In this document: positions 1 to 9,069 of the stretch, piece by piece
Numbering within the stretch: the stretch's first letter is position 1
Layout of the letters: each line of letters opens with the position of its first letter
Assembly: GCF_902859935.1 (NCBI RefSeq)
Contig: NZ_CADIKI010000005.1
Span: 310,001 to 374,000, forward strand
Reading direction: 5' to 3'
From: Paraburkholderia fynbosensis
Lineage (GTDB): Bacteria; Pseudomonadota; Gammaproteobacteria; Burkholderiales; Burkholderiaceae
DNA length: 64,000 nucleotides
The notes under the pieces: generated by a model
Database searches by the model: none
What the model was told of the DNA's origin: nothing
What the model saw: only the letters and a program-made list of their open reading frames with translations
Program-made: the position numbers and the translations under genes

Positions 1-2
1 AT

Positions 3-593
3 ATCGCGCTCGACATGCTGCTCAACGATAATCCGGCCAATTTCACGGCCGACCGCGTCGACGTCGCTTTCCGCGATGGACGCATGGAGGACAGTCAGGT
101 CGTCGCCAAGCAGTTGATTCCGATGCAGATGATCGTCTGCGCGTCGCCCGCCTACGCACGCGAGCACGGCTTGCCGCGCAGCGTGGCGGAGCTGGCGGCG
201 CATCGCTGCATCAACTTGCGGGCGGCGTCGGGACGCATCGCCGAATGGGAGTTCAAGGTCAACGGCCTGCCGCACAGGATGACGCCCAACGCCCCACACA
301 CGTTCAACGATCCGGACCTCGTGCTGCAAGCCGTGCGCGACGGCTCGGGCATTGCGCAGTTCGCCGCGTACCAGGTCTGCGACGCGCTGCGCGACGGGCG
401 GCTGCGGTCCTGCCTCGAGCAATACGCACCCGACGATCGCGGCCACTACATCTGCTATCTGAGCCGCAAACATCTTCCCGCGCGTATCCGTGTATTCGTC
501 GATTACATGACAGAACAAACGCGCGCGCTTGACCTCGACTGCATGACCGCATTCCCGGAACTTTCCGCATTGCCCGCGGCGCACGCGCGCTGA
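3..593 (+). CDS. LysR-family transcriptional regulator, C-terminal part (5' end outside window)
   Basis: The reading frame is open from the first bases of the window, so this is the 3' part of a longer gene. The visible ~196 residues match the effector-binding half of a LysR regulator: a VDVAFRDG segment, a VCASPAYAREHG segment typical of the second subdomain, and a C-terminal stretch (YLSRKHLPARIRVFVDYM) that in LysR proteins precedes the C-terminus. The N-terminal winged helix-turn-helix lies outside. LysR proteins bind DNA as tetramers and respond to small metabolites. The next gene on the same strand, an NAD(P)-binding oxidoreductase 206 bp downstream, is a plausible target, but only by proximity. 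Confidence 0.9.
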   Translation: MALDMLLNDNPANFTADRVDVAFRDGRMEDSQVVAKQLIPMQMIVCASPAYAREHGLPRSVAELAAHRCINLRAASGRIAEWEFKVNGLPHRMTPNAPHTFNDPDLVLQAVRDGSGIAQFAAYQVCDALRDGRLRSCLEQYAPDDRGHYICYLSRKHLPARIRVFVDYMTEQTRALDLDCMTAFPELSALPAAHAR

Positions 594-799
594 CTGGTGT
601 CGTCACGGCAACAGTGCGAGTCGCGGCGCGAGTCTACCGGGCGCCGCGTCCGACGCCTACTATTCACCTCGTACGAGGACCAGATAAATCAGGTCTCCGA
701 TACAGCCCAACTGCGACGCATCGTGTGCGATGCGCGCGCCACACTCCGAGACATATCCGTGGCCCGTGCGGCCGCACGAACACTCATCGAGAGGACATC

Positions 800-1555
800 A
801 TGAAAATCGTCGTCATTGGCGGTAGCGGACTCATCGGCAGCAAAGTCGTCAACGACCTGCGTACACGCGGTCATGACGTGATCGCGGCGTCGCCCGCGTC
901 GGGTGTCAACACGATCACAGGCGAGGGACTTGCAGACGCACTGCGCGGCGCGCAGGTCGTCGTCGACGTGGCCAACTCGCCGTCGTTCGAGGACAAGGCC
1001 GTGCTCGAATTCTTCGAAACGTCCGGCCGCAATCTGTTCGCGGCCGAAATTGCCGCGGGCGTCACGCATCACGTCGCGTTGTCGGTGGTCGGCACCGAGC
1101 GGCTCGCAGAAAGCGGCTATTTCCGCGGCAAGATCGCGCAGGAGAAACTGATTCGCGCGTCAGGCGTGCCGTACACGATCATCCAGTCGACGCAATTTTT
1201 CGAGTTCGTCGGCGGCATCGTGCAATCGGGCACCGAAGGCGACACCGTGCGGCTTCCGACCGCGTACATCCAGCCGATCTCCTCGGACGACATCGCCCTC
1301 GCGGTCGCGGACTATGCGCTCGGCAAGCCGCTGAACGGCGTCGTCGAAGTGGCGGGTCCGGAGCGGATTCGGCTGCCCGAACTCGTGGAGCATTTCCTGA
1401 GCGCGACGCACGATCCGCGCAAGGTGGTCGCGGATCCGCACGCGCGCTACTTCGGCGCCGAACTGTACGACGACACGCTGGTGCCTGGTGCAAATCCGCG
1501 TCTCGGCTCGGTCACGTTCGACACATGGTTCCGCCGGTCGCAAGCCGCGCGTTGA
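800..1555 (+). CDS. NmrA/SDR-type NAD(P)-binding oxidoreductase
   Basis: The 251-residue protein begins with MKIVVIGGSGLIGSKVV, a Rossmann dinucleotide-binding motif (GGSGLIG) of the atypical short-chain dehydrogenase/NmrA class. It lacks the classical YxxxK pair at the usual place, as do many NmrA-like sensors and quinone reductases. The start at 800 is chosen because a GAGAGGA ribosome site lies just before it; longer versions of the frame run into noncoding-looking sequence. A late segment (PTAYIQPISSDDIALAVADYAL) resembles the structural part shared by isoflavone-reductase-like proteins. The upstream LysR gene is a possible regulator. The substrate cannot be read from the sequence. Confidence 0.88.
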   Translation: MKIVVIGGSGLIGSKVVNDLRTRGHDVIAASPASGVNTITGEGLADALRGAQVVVDVANSPSFEDKAVLEFFETSGRNLFAAEIAAGVTHHVALSVVGTERLAESGYFRGKIAQEKLIRASGVPYTIIQSTQFFEFVGGIVQSGTEGDTVRLPTAYIQPISSDDIALAVADYALGKPLNGVVEVAGPERIRLPELVEHFLSATHDPRKVVADPHARYFGAELYDDTLVPGANPRLGSVTFDTWFRRSQAAR

Positions 1556-1801
1556 AGCAGGAATCTGAACACATTGCGCTCGGCGCGGCTCACCCTTGCT
1601 CGATACGGATCACAGCCGCGACCGTCGTGTACTGTATTCAACCGTCGTCACCGTGAGCGGCGCCCCTCGCCGCGCGGCTCGCCTTTCCGAGTACGATTGA
1701 CGGCATCCATGGGTTTTCCCTGAGCAAATCCATGTCGATACCCGCATTGCCGATTCGTCGTAGAAGTAAGTCCAACTTCTCTAGTGAAAGGCGAGCACAT
1801 C

Positions 1802-2248
1802 ATGACTACCGGAACCATTCATCTTCACCGCGTCTTGCGCGCCACGCCCGAGCGCATCTACCGGGCCTTCCTCGAACCCGATGCAATCGTGCGGTGGCTG
1901 CCTCCCTACGGCTTTACCTGCCAGGTCCACCACATGGATGCCCGCGTCGGCGGCACCCACAAGATGTCTTTCCGTAACTTCGGCACCGGCCATAGCCACT
2001 CGTTCGGCGGCGAGTACATCGAACTGGTGCCGAACGAGAAAATCCGCTACTTCGACCGCTTCGACGATCCGAACCTGCCCGGCCAGATGCACGTCACCAT
2101 TTCATTGCGGCAGGTGTCCTGCGGCACCGACATCGCCATCGTGCAGGAAGGCGTGCCGGAGGTCATTCCGGTGGAGATGTGCTACCTCGGCTGGCAGGAA
2201 TCGCTCGCTCAACTGGCGAGGCTGGTCGAGCCAGAGATACCTGACTGA
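1802..2248 (+). CDS. SRPBCC/AHSA1-domain protein
   Basis: A 148-residue protein with the START-like AHSA1 fold: an N-terminal ATPERIYRAFLEPDAIVRWLP motif, a central GGEYIELVPNEKIRYFDRF strand-turn and a C-terminal helix ending in a GWQESLAQLARLVE pattern. AHSA1-like proteins form a hydrophobic cavity; most bacterial members have no proven ligand. The ATG at 1802 is preferred over an upstream GTG at 1784 because AAAGGCG lies 8 bases upstream of it. It stands alone between the NmrA-like gene and the convergent DUF1801 gene. Confidence 0.88.
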   Translation: MTTGTIHLHRVLRATPERIYRAFLEPDAIVRWLPPYGFTCQVHHMDARVGGTHKMSFRNFGTGHSHSFGGEYIELVPNEKIRYFDRFDDPNLPGQMHVTISLRQVSCGTDIAIVQEGVPEVIPVEMCYLGWQESLAQLARLVEPEIPD

Positions 2249-2342
2249 GCGCGTCCGGCGGGCAAGCGTGCGCCGCGTTGCCCGGAGCGCGTCTGGCGAT
2301 AAGACGCTTCGGGCAGCGGCGCGTCGTTCGCGTTTTTGACGC

Positions 2343-2771
2343 CTACTTCGTGCGCGCCGGCTTTTTTGCGGCCTTTGCTTTTACAGCGGCGGTATTAAGG
2401 GCGATGGCGGCACGGATGAGCGTCTTGAACGCGCGCGCGTCGACCTGCTCTCCTTCGTGGATGTCGATCGCGCGTCGAACATTTCCGTCCAGACTCGCGT
2501 TGAAGAGGCTGGCTGGGTCCTCCAACGAAGCCCCTTTGACGAAGGTAAGCTTCACGACTGATTTGTACGACTCGCCAGTGCAGATGATCCCATCATGCGA
2601 CCACGTGGGCGTGCCCATCCACTTCCATTCCTCCACGACGGCGGGGTCCGCTTCCTTGATGAGCTTGCGCATCCTGCTCAACGTCTCTGCGCGCCAATCT
2701 CCGAGTTCGGCGATTCTGTTGTCGATCAATTCAGATGCCGGCTGACCTTCGGTCGGCTCCGTTTTTTTCAT
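2343..2771 (-). CDS. DUF1801 (YdhG-like) domain protein
   Basis: The 142-residue product carries the DUF1801 signature: EEWKWMGTPTWSHDGIICTGESY, followed by KLTFVKGASLEDP and a basic alanine/lysine tail (AAVKAKAAKKPARTK). Its function is unknown; the fold is related to a frataxin-like/YdhG family. The start at 2771 has a strong GGAGGAGAAG ribosome site; an upstream in-frame GTG would overlap the preceding gene by 11 bases. It is the last gene of a three-gene minus-strand operon (ArsR regulator, SRPBCC protein, DUF1801), a common arrangement in Burkholderiales, so it is probably derepressed together with them. Confidence 0.88.
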   Translation of the reverse strand: MKKTEPTEGQPASELIDNRIAELGDWRAETLSRMRKLIKEADPAVVEEWKWMGTPTWSHDGIICTGESYKSVVKLTFVKGASLEDPASLFNASLDGNVRRAIDIHEGEQVDARAFKTLIRAAIALNTAAVKAKAAKKPARTK

Positions 2772-2871
2772 CTTCTCCTCCTGATCTTTCGGATATCGAG
2801 CTGATTGGGGGCGAGCCTTCTTATTAACTACGACTTCGATCTCGGCTTTGCCCCTCACCGTGCTCCTCGTA

Positions 2872-3399
2872 TCAGAGACCAAAGCGCTTTGTGTACTCGG
2901 TGTTCAGGCGCGGCCAGCCGAATTGCATCGCGTCGCCGCCAACGATACGCCCAATCGGATCACCGGCCACGAGCCTCTCGAGCACGTCGAGGCAAATGTG
3001 CCATCCGGCTGCGCCCATCGAGATGAAGTTGCGATCGATGTTATGCCAGAGCGTGAGACGCGTGCCGTCGCCGAGCGGCTCGAGGGTCCACCGCATATCA
3101 TTGCCGCCCCAGCGATATTCGAGCAGATTCGGCGCGTCGGCACGCGTCACCTCGGTCTCCGAGATCTGCGGCGTCGGCGTTCCGACCGTCGAAAGCTTGA
3201 CGGGACCGACCGAAGCAAGGCTGCGGTCGGCATCGAACGGCGCCCATTCGCGCAGACTGGCCGGATCGGTCAACGCCGTCCAGACTTTCTCGGGCGAATG
3301 GCGCAACTCGCGGACGACAACGAGCGTCCACTTCTCCGCATCCTTTCTGACTTCGGCGCCGGCGGCAGGGCCCGGCATGTATTCGTCGCGATTGCTCAT
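2872..3399 (-). CDS. SRPBCC/AHSA1-domain protein, ArsR-linked
   Basis: A 175-residue START-fold protein: the motif VVRELRHSPEKVWTALTDP, then LREWAPFDADRS, then an LEYRWGGNDMRWTLEPLGDG strand pair, and a C-terminal helix (WHICLDVLERLVAGD). These are the hallmarks of the AHSA1 group usually encoded next to small ArsR regulators. Its start codon overlaps the ArsR stop by 4 bases (ATGA), so the two are translationally coupled. The physiological ligand is unknown; family context suggests a lipid- or aromatic-type hydrophobic compound, but that is inference. Confidence 0.9.
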   Translation of the reverse strand: MSNRDEYMPGPAAGAEVRKDAEKWTLVVVRELRHSPEKVWTALTDPASLREWAPFDADRSLASVGPVKLSTVGTPTPQISETEVTRADAPNLLEYRWGGNDMRWTLEPLGDGTRLTLWHNIDRNFISMGAAGWHICLDVLERLVAGDPIGRIVGGDAMQFGWPRLNTEYTKRFGL

Positions 3400-3731
3400 C
3401 GTTTCTTCCCCTTGCTGCGCGGTGCAGGATCGATCTGATCGAGGTGACGCTCGAGAGCGTCGAGGTGGACCGACCAGAATCGGCGGAACGGAGCGAGCCA
3501 GGCGTCTATCTCCATCAACGGTTCCGGATTGAGCCGGTATAGACGCCGTTGTGCATCAACGCGAGCTTCCACGAAGCCGGCCTCCCGGAGCACCCGCAGG
3601 TGCTTCGAGACAGACGGCTGCGAGAGATTGAGCTTCTCCTCGATATCACCCACGGACTGCTCGGAAGCGGCAAGCAGACTCAGGATGGCGCGGCGGTTCG
3701 GCTCGGCGATGATGGCAAATGTCGACTCCAT
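3396..3731 (-). CDS. ArsR-family winged-helix repressor
   Basis: A 111-residue regulator with the ArsR helix-turn-helix: AEPNRRAILSLLAASEQSVGD, then LSQPSVSKHLRVLREAGFVEA (recognition helix) and a wing (RVDAQRRLYRLN). The cysteine pair of metal-sensing ArsR proteins is absent, so it is probably not an arsenic or cadmium sensor. The start at 3731 fits the family N-terminus (MESTFAIIAEPNRRAIL); the longer frame upstream is noncoding-like. It overlaps the SRPBCC gene by 4 bases. An imperfect inverted repeat immediately upstream (3736-3763) is a candidate autoregulatory operator. Confidence 0.92.
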   Translation of the reverse strand: MESTFAIIAEPNRRAILSLLAASEQSVGDIEEKLNLSQPSVSKHLRVLREAGFVEARVDAQRRLYRLNPEPLMEIDAWLAPFRRFWSVHLDALERHLDQIDPAPRSKGKKR

Positions 3732-3735
3732 ATCT

Positions 3736-3763
3736 CTTATATACCTCTTCAGGCATATACAAG
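3736..3763 (-). promoter_or_regulatory. candidate ArsR operator (imperfect inverted repeat)
   Basis: CTTATATACCT and AGGCATATACAAG face each other across four bases, 5 bases upstream of the ArsR start codon. The arms agree in CTT(A/G)TATA and CCT with a two-base offset. Its position overlapping the likely promoter and ribosome-binding region fits autorepression. AT-rich sequence here contrasts with GC-rich surroundings. Confidence 0.4.
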
Positions 3764-4087
3764 TCAAGCGGTGGGAATGCGTGCGGCGCTGCGGGACGCG
3801 CGGTCCCTGATCTTGCTGCTCGCTCTCATCGACACGCATCGCGGATTCAGTCACTTCCGCGCATTCACGGCGATGCCGGTAGAATCCGCGTCGCCGCCCA
3901 TATGCGCGATTCGAATGATTCGATTTGTTTAATACATTTGCCTGTTCGGGCAATTTGCGCTCGAATGGCAGGTTTGCGCGCCGCTTTAGACTCGTCCAAT
4001 GGTCCCGGCGCAGCAGCGTGCCTGACGTCCGTTGGCGTTCGTCCATTCACGTCGTGCGGTTTTTAAAGAGTGATGAAAAGGAAAAAC

Positions 4088-4870
4088 ATGAAAACCATGC
4101 TTGCAACGCTGACAATGGCGCTACTCGCCGTATCGTCCGGCAGCGCCATCGCGAAGGAGTGGTCGACCGTGCGCTTCGGCGTCGATGCGAGCTATCCACC
4201 GTTCGAATCGAAAGCCGCCGATGGCAAGCTCGTCGGCTTCGATATCGACTTGGGCAGCGAGATCTGCCGCCGCCTGAACGCAAAATGCGTGTGGGTCGAA
4301 AACTCGTTCGACGGCATGATTCCCGCGCTGAAGGGCCGCAAATTCGACGGCGTGCTCTCGACGATGTCGATGACCCCGGCGCGCCAGGCGCAGATCGCGT
4401 TCTCGTCGAAGGTATTCCGCATCCCCACGCGCCTCGTGGCGAAGAAGGGCTCGCCGATCGTACCGACACCGGAAGCGCTGAAGGGCAAGCACATCGGCGT
4501 CGAGCAGGGCTCGATCCAGGAGACGTATGCAAAGACGTATTGGGAACCGGCCGGCGCGGTCATCGTGTCGTACCAGGATCAGGATCTCGTCTATGCGGAT
4601 CTGATTGCCGGTCGTATCGACGCATCGTTGCAGAACGCCGTGCAGGCCGAAGTCGGCTTCCTGCGGACGCCCCGAGGCAAAGACTTCGCATTCGCCGGCA
4701 ATGCGCTCTACGACGCGAAGACGTTGGGCAGCGGCACCGCGATCGGTTTGCGCAAGGACGACGCCGAGTTGAAGGAGAAGATCGACAAGGCGATCGCCGA
4801 CACGCGCGCGGACGGCACCTACGACAAAATCGCCAAAAAGTATTTCGACTTCGACGTCTACGGGCAGTGA
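4088..4870 (+). CDS. ABC transporter periplasmic binding protein for basic/polar amino acids (orphan)
   Basis: A 260-residue periplasmic binding protein of the HisJ/ArgT type. It has a cleavable signal peptide (hydrophobic run TMALLAVSSGSAIAKE), then VRFGVDASYPPFESK and GFDIDLGSEICRRL, then VENSFDGMIPALKGRKFDGV and the second-lobe VSYQDQDLVYADLIAGRIDA. The ATG at 4088 is preceded by AAAAGGA; earlier in-frame starts at 4070 and 4073 are possible. No permease or ATPase gene is adjacent, so it either works with a transporter elsewhere or signals. It is clearly paralogous to the protein at 13023-13811, sharing the ASYPPFESK, VWVENSFDG and SYQDQD blocks. Confidence 0.93.
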   Translation: MKTMLATLTMALLAVSSGSAIAKEWSTVRFGVDASYPPFESKAADGKLVGFDIDLGSEICRRLNAKCVWVENSFDGMIPALKGRKFDGVLSTMSMTPARQAQIAFSSKVFRIPTRLVAKKGSPIVPTPEALKGKHIGVEQGSIQETYAKTYWEPAGAVIVSYQDQDLVYADLIAGRIDASLQNAVQAEVGFLRTPRGKDFAFAGNALYDAKTLGSGTAIGLRKDDAELKEKIDKAIADTRADGTYDKIAKKYFDFDVYGQ

Positions 4871-4968
4871 AGTCGGCCCGGCTCACCCCATGGCGTGGCG
4901 AGCCGGATCGCTACAGCATTGCGCGCAACGCGCATTCACATGACAACCGGCAGCACGCTTCGCCCGAC

Positions 4969-5835
4969 TCAGAAGAGATAGGTGCAGAAGATGCCATACG
5001 ATATCTGGCTCGTCTTCTCGGTGATCGGGCTGTCGGTTGCGTCGCCCCGCAGCCACGCGAATGCGGCATTGGCGCCGACATTCCAGTGCCTCCCAATCCG
5101 ATAAATACCGCCGACCGAGAAGCGCAACTGGTTCAACCCGGAACTGGCCGAAAAGCCCGGCAAACCAGAGCGGGCACTCTGCTCCGCGTTCACACCGAAA
5201 TAGGTTTCGTTGTAGTCGCTGCTCGCCCACGTCAGTCCGGGTCCGGCGCTGAGCGTCAATCCCGGCATCGGCTCGTATTTGCCCAGCACATCAAAAGTCA
5301 CCACGGTGCCGCGGTCGTTGCCCGCGATATCGGTCAACACGCTCGCGCGCGCAGTGACGAACTGATAGGTATAGACACCGAATAGCTCGGCGTGCGCAGT
5401 CCGCTTGACATCGCCGAGGCCATGCAGTCGCGAGTCGTCGGATTCGTTACGCGGCTCTATGACGTCGTAAGTGATGGCCGCGCCTACGCGCCAGTTATTA
5501 TCGCGATACAGGTAAGCACCGAGCGACAGGAAGGATGCGGCATCCGGATTGGCGCCAATGAAGAAGCGGTCGTAACTGACGCTCACTGCCGGCACGACCT
5601 CCCATTTCGTGCCGCTCGCGCCTGGAAATTTTGGCAGGTTCACGACACCGGCGCCCACGGAAAAGCGCCACGGACTGGGCGTACCGGACGGGCCGGGTTG
5701 GATCTCTGGGGCGGCAAGGGCAAAGAGGCTCTCTGAAAGGCTCAGCGTATCGTCCGCCATGGCCGTCACGGCACACAGCGATAGCGCAGAACCCGCAAGC
5801 AGCTTGGTCATGCACCGCATTGACACTTCGATCAT
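4969..5835 (-). CDS. MipA/OmpV-family outer-membrane protein
   Basis: A 288-residue outer-membrane beta-barrel with a signal peptide (LLAGSALSLCAVTAMADD). Features include the WRFSVGAGVVNLPKFPGA start of the barrel, a GAYLYRDNNWRVGAAI strand, and a terminal aromatic strand (SYGIFCTYLF, ending in Phe). This is the MipA/OmpV pattern; E. coli MipA is a scaffold for murein enzymes and other members are porin-like. GGAGAAG eight bases upstream supports the start at 5835. It converges on the binding-protein gene without sharing a transcript. Confidence 0.88.
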   Translation of the reverse strand: MIEVSMRCMTKLLAGSALSLCAVTAMADDTLSLSESLFALAAPEIQPGPSGTPSPWRFSVGAGVVNLPKFPGASGTKWEVVPAVSVSYDRFFIGANPDAASFLSLGAYLYRDNNWRVGAAITYDVIEPRNESDDSRLHGLGDVKRTAHAELFGVYTYQFVTARASVLTDIAGNDRGTVVTFDVLGKYEPMPGLTLSAGPGLTWASSDYNETYFGVNAEQSARSGLPGFSASSGLNQLRFSVGGIYRIGRHWNVGANAAFAWLRGDATDSPITEKTSQISYGIFCTYLF

Positions 5836-6271
5836 TTCGGCTTCTCCGTCGGCAAGTGAAGGGATCGAACCCGGCGGTGTCGGTCATGAAGTTCAACACG
5901 CAGTTTTGATGCTGAATTTCAGACTCGCTACTGCACGGCTTGTGGTTGTTCGAAAGACGGCCAACCCAGCGCATCGATCACATGAAATCGTTCATGTCCT
6001 GCTGCATTCGGAGCCGCGATGGAAAGTGCCGCCAATACTTGTGAATGGATCAACTCGAGTACTCATTCGGTCCATCTCGCTCTCCGATACTGTTAAATTT
6101 TTCTGTCTTATTGCCAGAGATTTGTCGACGCAGTTGCGTGTCATGAGAATAGCCCCTTTTTTTGGGCTATCGCAAGCAAATTTTGCCAGGTGCCCTTTTG
6201 CAACAGTCAAGCATTCCTTTCTATTAGTACTGCATCGATCACCGACAGGTTCCTCTTGTACCTGATGAATT
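5836..6271. other. intergenic, AT-richer than flanks; small hairpin
   Basis: No gene recognised. The mipA-like promoter region should lie at its left end. A 7-bp inverted repeat ATAGCCC/GGGCTAT at 6149-6170 encloses a T-rich loop; it lacks a following T-run on either strand, so it is not a standard terminator. Confidence 0.5.
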
Positions 6272-6735
6272 TTGAGTCTCGTTCTGCCCGGCCTCAGCAA
6301 CGCGCAAAGCGCTAGCCCCCCGCCCCCCCCGAAGCGGGTGGTCTTCACGAACTTCCGGCTCTTCGACGGCAAATCCTCGACCTTGCGTGATGGGCTGTAC
6401 ATGGTTATCGAGGGCAATAGCATCGGTCAATTGGGCCAGGGGCACAACCCGCGTCGACCGAGGGCAAGATGGTGGTCGACTGCCACGGCATGGTCATGAT
6501 GCCCGGCATGATCGACATACACTGGCACTCGTTGCTCGCGTCACTGCCCATTCAGGCGATCCTCCAGTCCGACATGGCCTTCGTTCACCTTGCGGCGAGC
6601 GCCGAAGCCGAGCGTACGTTGCTGCGTGGCTTCACCACCGTGCGTGATGCCGGCGGCCCAGCTTTCGCGCTGAAGCAGGCCGTCGATGCCGGCTTGATCT
6701 CGGGGCCGCGTATTTATCCGTCCGGCGATTCAGGC
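6272..6735 (+). pseudogene. amidohydrolase (imidazolonepropionase-like) pseudogene, frameshifted and truncated
   Basis: The frame from 6272 encodes a signal-peptide end (LPGLSNAQSASPPPPP) and then KRVVFTNFRLFDGKSSTLRD, the start of a metal-dependent amidohydrolase. Near 6440 the homology jumps frame and continues as EGKMVVDCHGMVMMPGMIDI, the HxH metal-ligand region (here with a WHS sequence), then LRGFTTVRDAGGPAF and SGPRIYPSG. Homology stops at about 6730; an intact enzyme would run for roughly 300 more residues. So one frameshift plus loss of most of the catalytic barrel makes it nonfunctional. Confidence 0.8.
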
Positions 6736-7825
6736 ATAAGGAAAGCCGCCTATGCGTTGCAACACTGTTACGCAGCGGGGCTGTAATCTGCGAGAGAGAA
6801 CGCGCGGCACTCATGTCATGCCAGTCGGCGTATTCCTGAAGATCTCGCCGTCTTTCATGATTGGCGCGAGCTTGCTCGTGGCGTCGGTCAGACGTCTGCA
6901 TGAGCCTACTGACCGCCGCGCCCGATGATTTCACTGCACACCGCAAGCCGGCTATCGAGGGACTGCACACAGGCACGCCCCCCGCCGTGTTGATCGCGAG
7001 ATCGACCTGGCTCGCCTCGGGCACGCTGCCGCTCAACGACACTCCTCCGTTATTCGCCCCTCGAAGAGAAGAAGGAAATCCGTCGGATCGGCCACTGCGC
7101 GAAGACCGACGATCACGGTTACGCTCAATGTGATCGAGAGACGTATCGGAATCCGAAGCATTAGGACGAAGGCGGGTCAAGCAGCAGCACGCGCGCCACG
7201 CTGGTCACATAGTGCATCGGCTTGCACCACTTCATCCTGTCCGTGAGCCTGCCACCCAACCGCGACACGAACGTTCGAATCAGACCGGCGACGCCGCCAG
7301 GTGTAGCGGCTCGCGTTTGAAGCTGATCCGGCTCGCTTTGCATGCGCTGGCCGGCTCACATTCTTGGCAACTGACCGGGCGCGCCGGCCCACCATGACCT
7401 GTATCGCCGCCATGCGTCTCCACCTTAAGCAAATCCTGCGATCGACGCGTCGCGTTCGCCGATGAGTTTGTTGCTGACACTGCGGCCGGTCATTCTCAGT
7501 AGATGCGTCGCGAAGGCGCGACCCTCATCCGCCCCGCCGCGTACTCCAATCGCTGCATCGTGATGCACGACCGCGCTATTCGCGCTTCCAGTGATCTGGC
7601 CCGAGGCGCTTCGGGAGACGCAGCCGCCCGATTCAAGGGCGCGGCGCGAATGAATCGTTGAGAAAAAAATCTCACACACGGCCATGGTGCACTGCAGTGT
7701 GATCTCTCGCGGCACGCGTGCTAAAAAACGTCTGTACGTTTCAGCAGCGCAGACATATGGCGCCACAAGTGGCGCACAATGCCTTCTGCACCCTTGCTCG
7801 CGCTGAATTCGCCCGGAGGTTCGTG
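6736..7825. other. about 1.1 kb without a recognisable gene; decayed DNA
   Basis: Both strands have only short frames with no recognisable family, and the amidohydrolase pseudogene abuts the left edge. A minus-strand frame near 7437-7680 has protein-like composition but no motif I know. I read the stretch as decayed sequence plus the leader of the GAF regulator, which carries an inverted repeat at 7760-7775. Confidence 0.5.
7760..7775. promoter_or_regulatory. perfect 7-bp inverted repeat upstream of the GAF regulator
   Basis: GCGCCAC-AA-GTGGCGC, perfect arms with a 2-base centre, 50 bases upstream of the start at 7826. It may be an operator or an mRNA hairpin in the leader. Confidence 0.35.
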
Positions 7826-8986
7826 ATGCCGTATGTTCCGTCGACCCAGCATATCGACCGCATCTGCAACGTCATCGAAGGGCGGACGGTGCGGCCCGGC
7901 GCCGACGGCAAACGGCTCGCGTCGTCGTATCGGCGATCGCTCGAGCAATACCATCTCGACCCCGGCGCAGCCGCCGGTCCACGCGTGCTCACGGTTCCCG
8001 AATTGCGCGATGTGCAGCATCGCGAAGAAACTTTCCTTCGAGCCTCGGGCCAGTGTCTGTCGCGGCTGCATGAAATGGTGCGCGAAGCCGACTACTGCGT
8101 GATGCTCACCGACGCGCAAGGCGTGACCATCGACTATCGTGTCGATCGCGATCGTCGCCACGACTTCAAGCGCGCGGGCCTCTATCTCGGTTCGTGCTGG
8201 TCGGAGAGCGAAGAAGGCACGTGCGGCGTCGCCTCCGTGCTGCTCGACGCGGAACCGATCACCGTTCACAGGACGGATCACTTTCGCGCGGCGTTCACCA
8301 CGCTGACTTGCAGCGCCTCGCCAATCTTCGGCTTGCACGGCGAATTGCTCGGCGTGCTGGATGCGTCGGCGGTACGCTCGCCCGACGAGCGCGAGAGCCA
8401 GCGGCTCGTCAATCACATCGTGCGGCAAAGCGCGCTGTTGATCGAGGACGCGTACTTCCTCAATGCGGCCACCGATTGCTGGGTGCTGCTCGCGCACCGC
8501 AATCGCCACTACGTCGAGGCGCAGCCGGAAATCCTGATTGCGATCGACGCGTGCGGCAACGCGATCGCCGCGAACCGGCGCGCGCGCGAATGCGTGCCGG
8601 CCCTCACGCGGTTGCCGCGCCACGTCACCGAGCTTTTCGACGTCCCGGCGGAGCGTCTGTTCGACGCCAAGGCGAGCCGCGGCCTCGTCTCGCTCAGATT
8701 GAACGACACCGGTTCCACGCTGTATGCACGCGTGCGGCCGCCGCCCGTCGCGCGTATGCCGAAGCGGCCGGCACCGCCGCCGCGCGGCGCCGCCGCATCA
8801 CCGGCCACGCCCGCGCCGCCTTCCGCCATGTCCGAAAGCGACGCGCTCGAACGCAACCGCATCGTCGCGGCCTTGGGCGATGCGAAGTGGCGCGCGGAGC
8901 AAGCCGCGCAAGCGCTGGGCATGTCACGCGCGACGCTGTACCGGCGCATTGCCAAGCTCGGCATCCTGCCGCCGCACAAGTGTTAG
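7826..8986 (+). CDS. AcoR-like regulator: GAF plus Fis-type HTH, lacking the AAA+ domain
   Basis: A 386-residue regulator. The N-terminal half matches the sensory GAF region of AcoR-type activators (IDRICNVIEG; SYRRSLEQYHLDPG; ADYCVMLTDAQGVTIDYRVD; WSESEEGTCGVASVL; GELLGVLDASAVRSPDE). A proline-rich linker follows at ~310-335, and the C-terminus is a Fis-like helix-turn-helix (ALERNRIVAALGDAKW, then AAQALGMSRATLYRRIAKLG). The central sigma-54-interacting AAA+ module (GAFTGA loop, Walker motifs) is missing, so it cannot drive sigma-54 open-complex formation itself and likely acts on sigma-70 promoters or as a repressor. The start follows GGAGG at 7815. The oxygenase gene 83 bp downstream is its obvious target. 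Confidence 0.88.
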   Translation: MPYVPSTQHIDRICNVIEGRTVRPGADGKRLASSYRRSLEQYHLDPGAAAGPRVLTVPELRDVQHREETFLRASGQCLSRLHEMVREADYCVMLTDAQGVTIDYRVDRDRRHDFKRAGLYLGSCWSESEEGTCGVASVLLDAEPITVHRTDHFRAAFTTLTCSASPIFGLHGELLGVLDASAVRSPDERESQRLVNHIVRQSALLIEDAYFLNAATDCWVLLAHRNRHYVEAQPEILIAIDACGNAIAANRRARECVPALTRLPRHVTELFDVPAERLFDAKASRGLVSLRLNDTGSTLYARVRPPPVARMPKRPAPPPRGAAASPATPAPPSAMSESDALERNRIVAALGDAKWRAEQAAQALGMSRATLYRRIAKLGILPPHKC

Positions 8987-9069
8987 CAACGCCGCAACGA
9001 TTCCCTTAGCGGGCGCAGAACCCGCCTGTCCATCGAAGTTAGATATCCGTATTGTATGGAGGAGCAACC

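Noticed and set aside
6149..6170. ATAGCCC/GGGCTAT hairpin as an intrinsic terminator
   Set aside because: The T-run is in the loop instead of after the stem.
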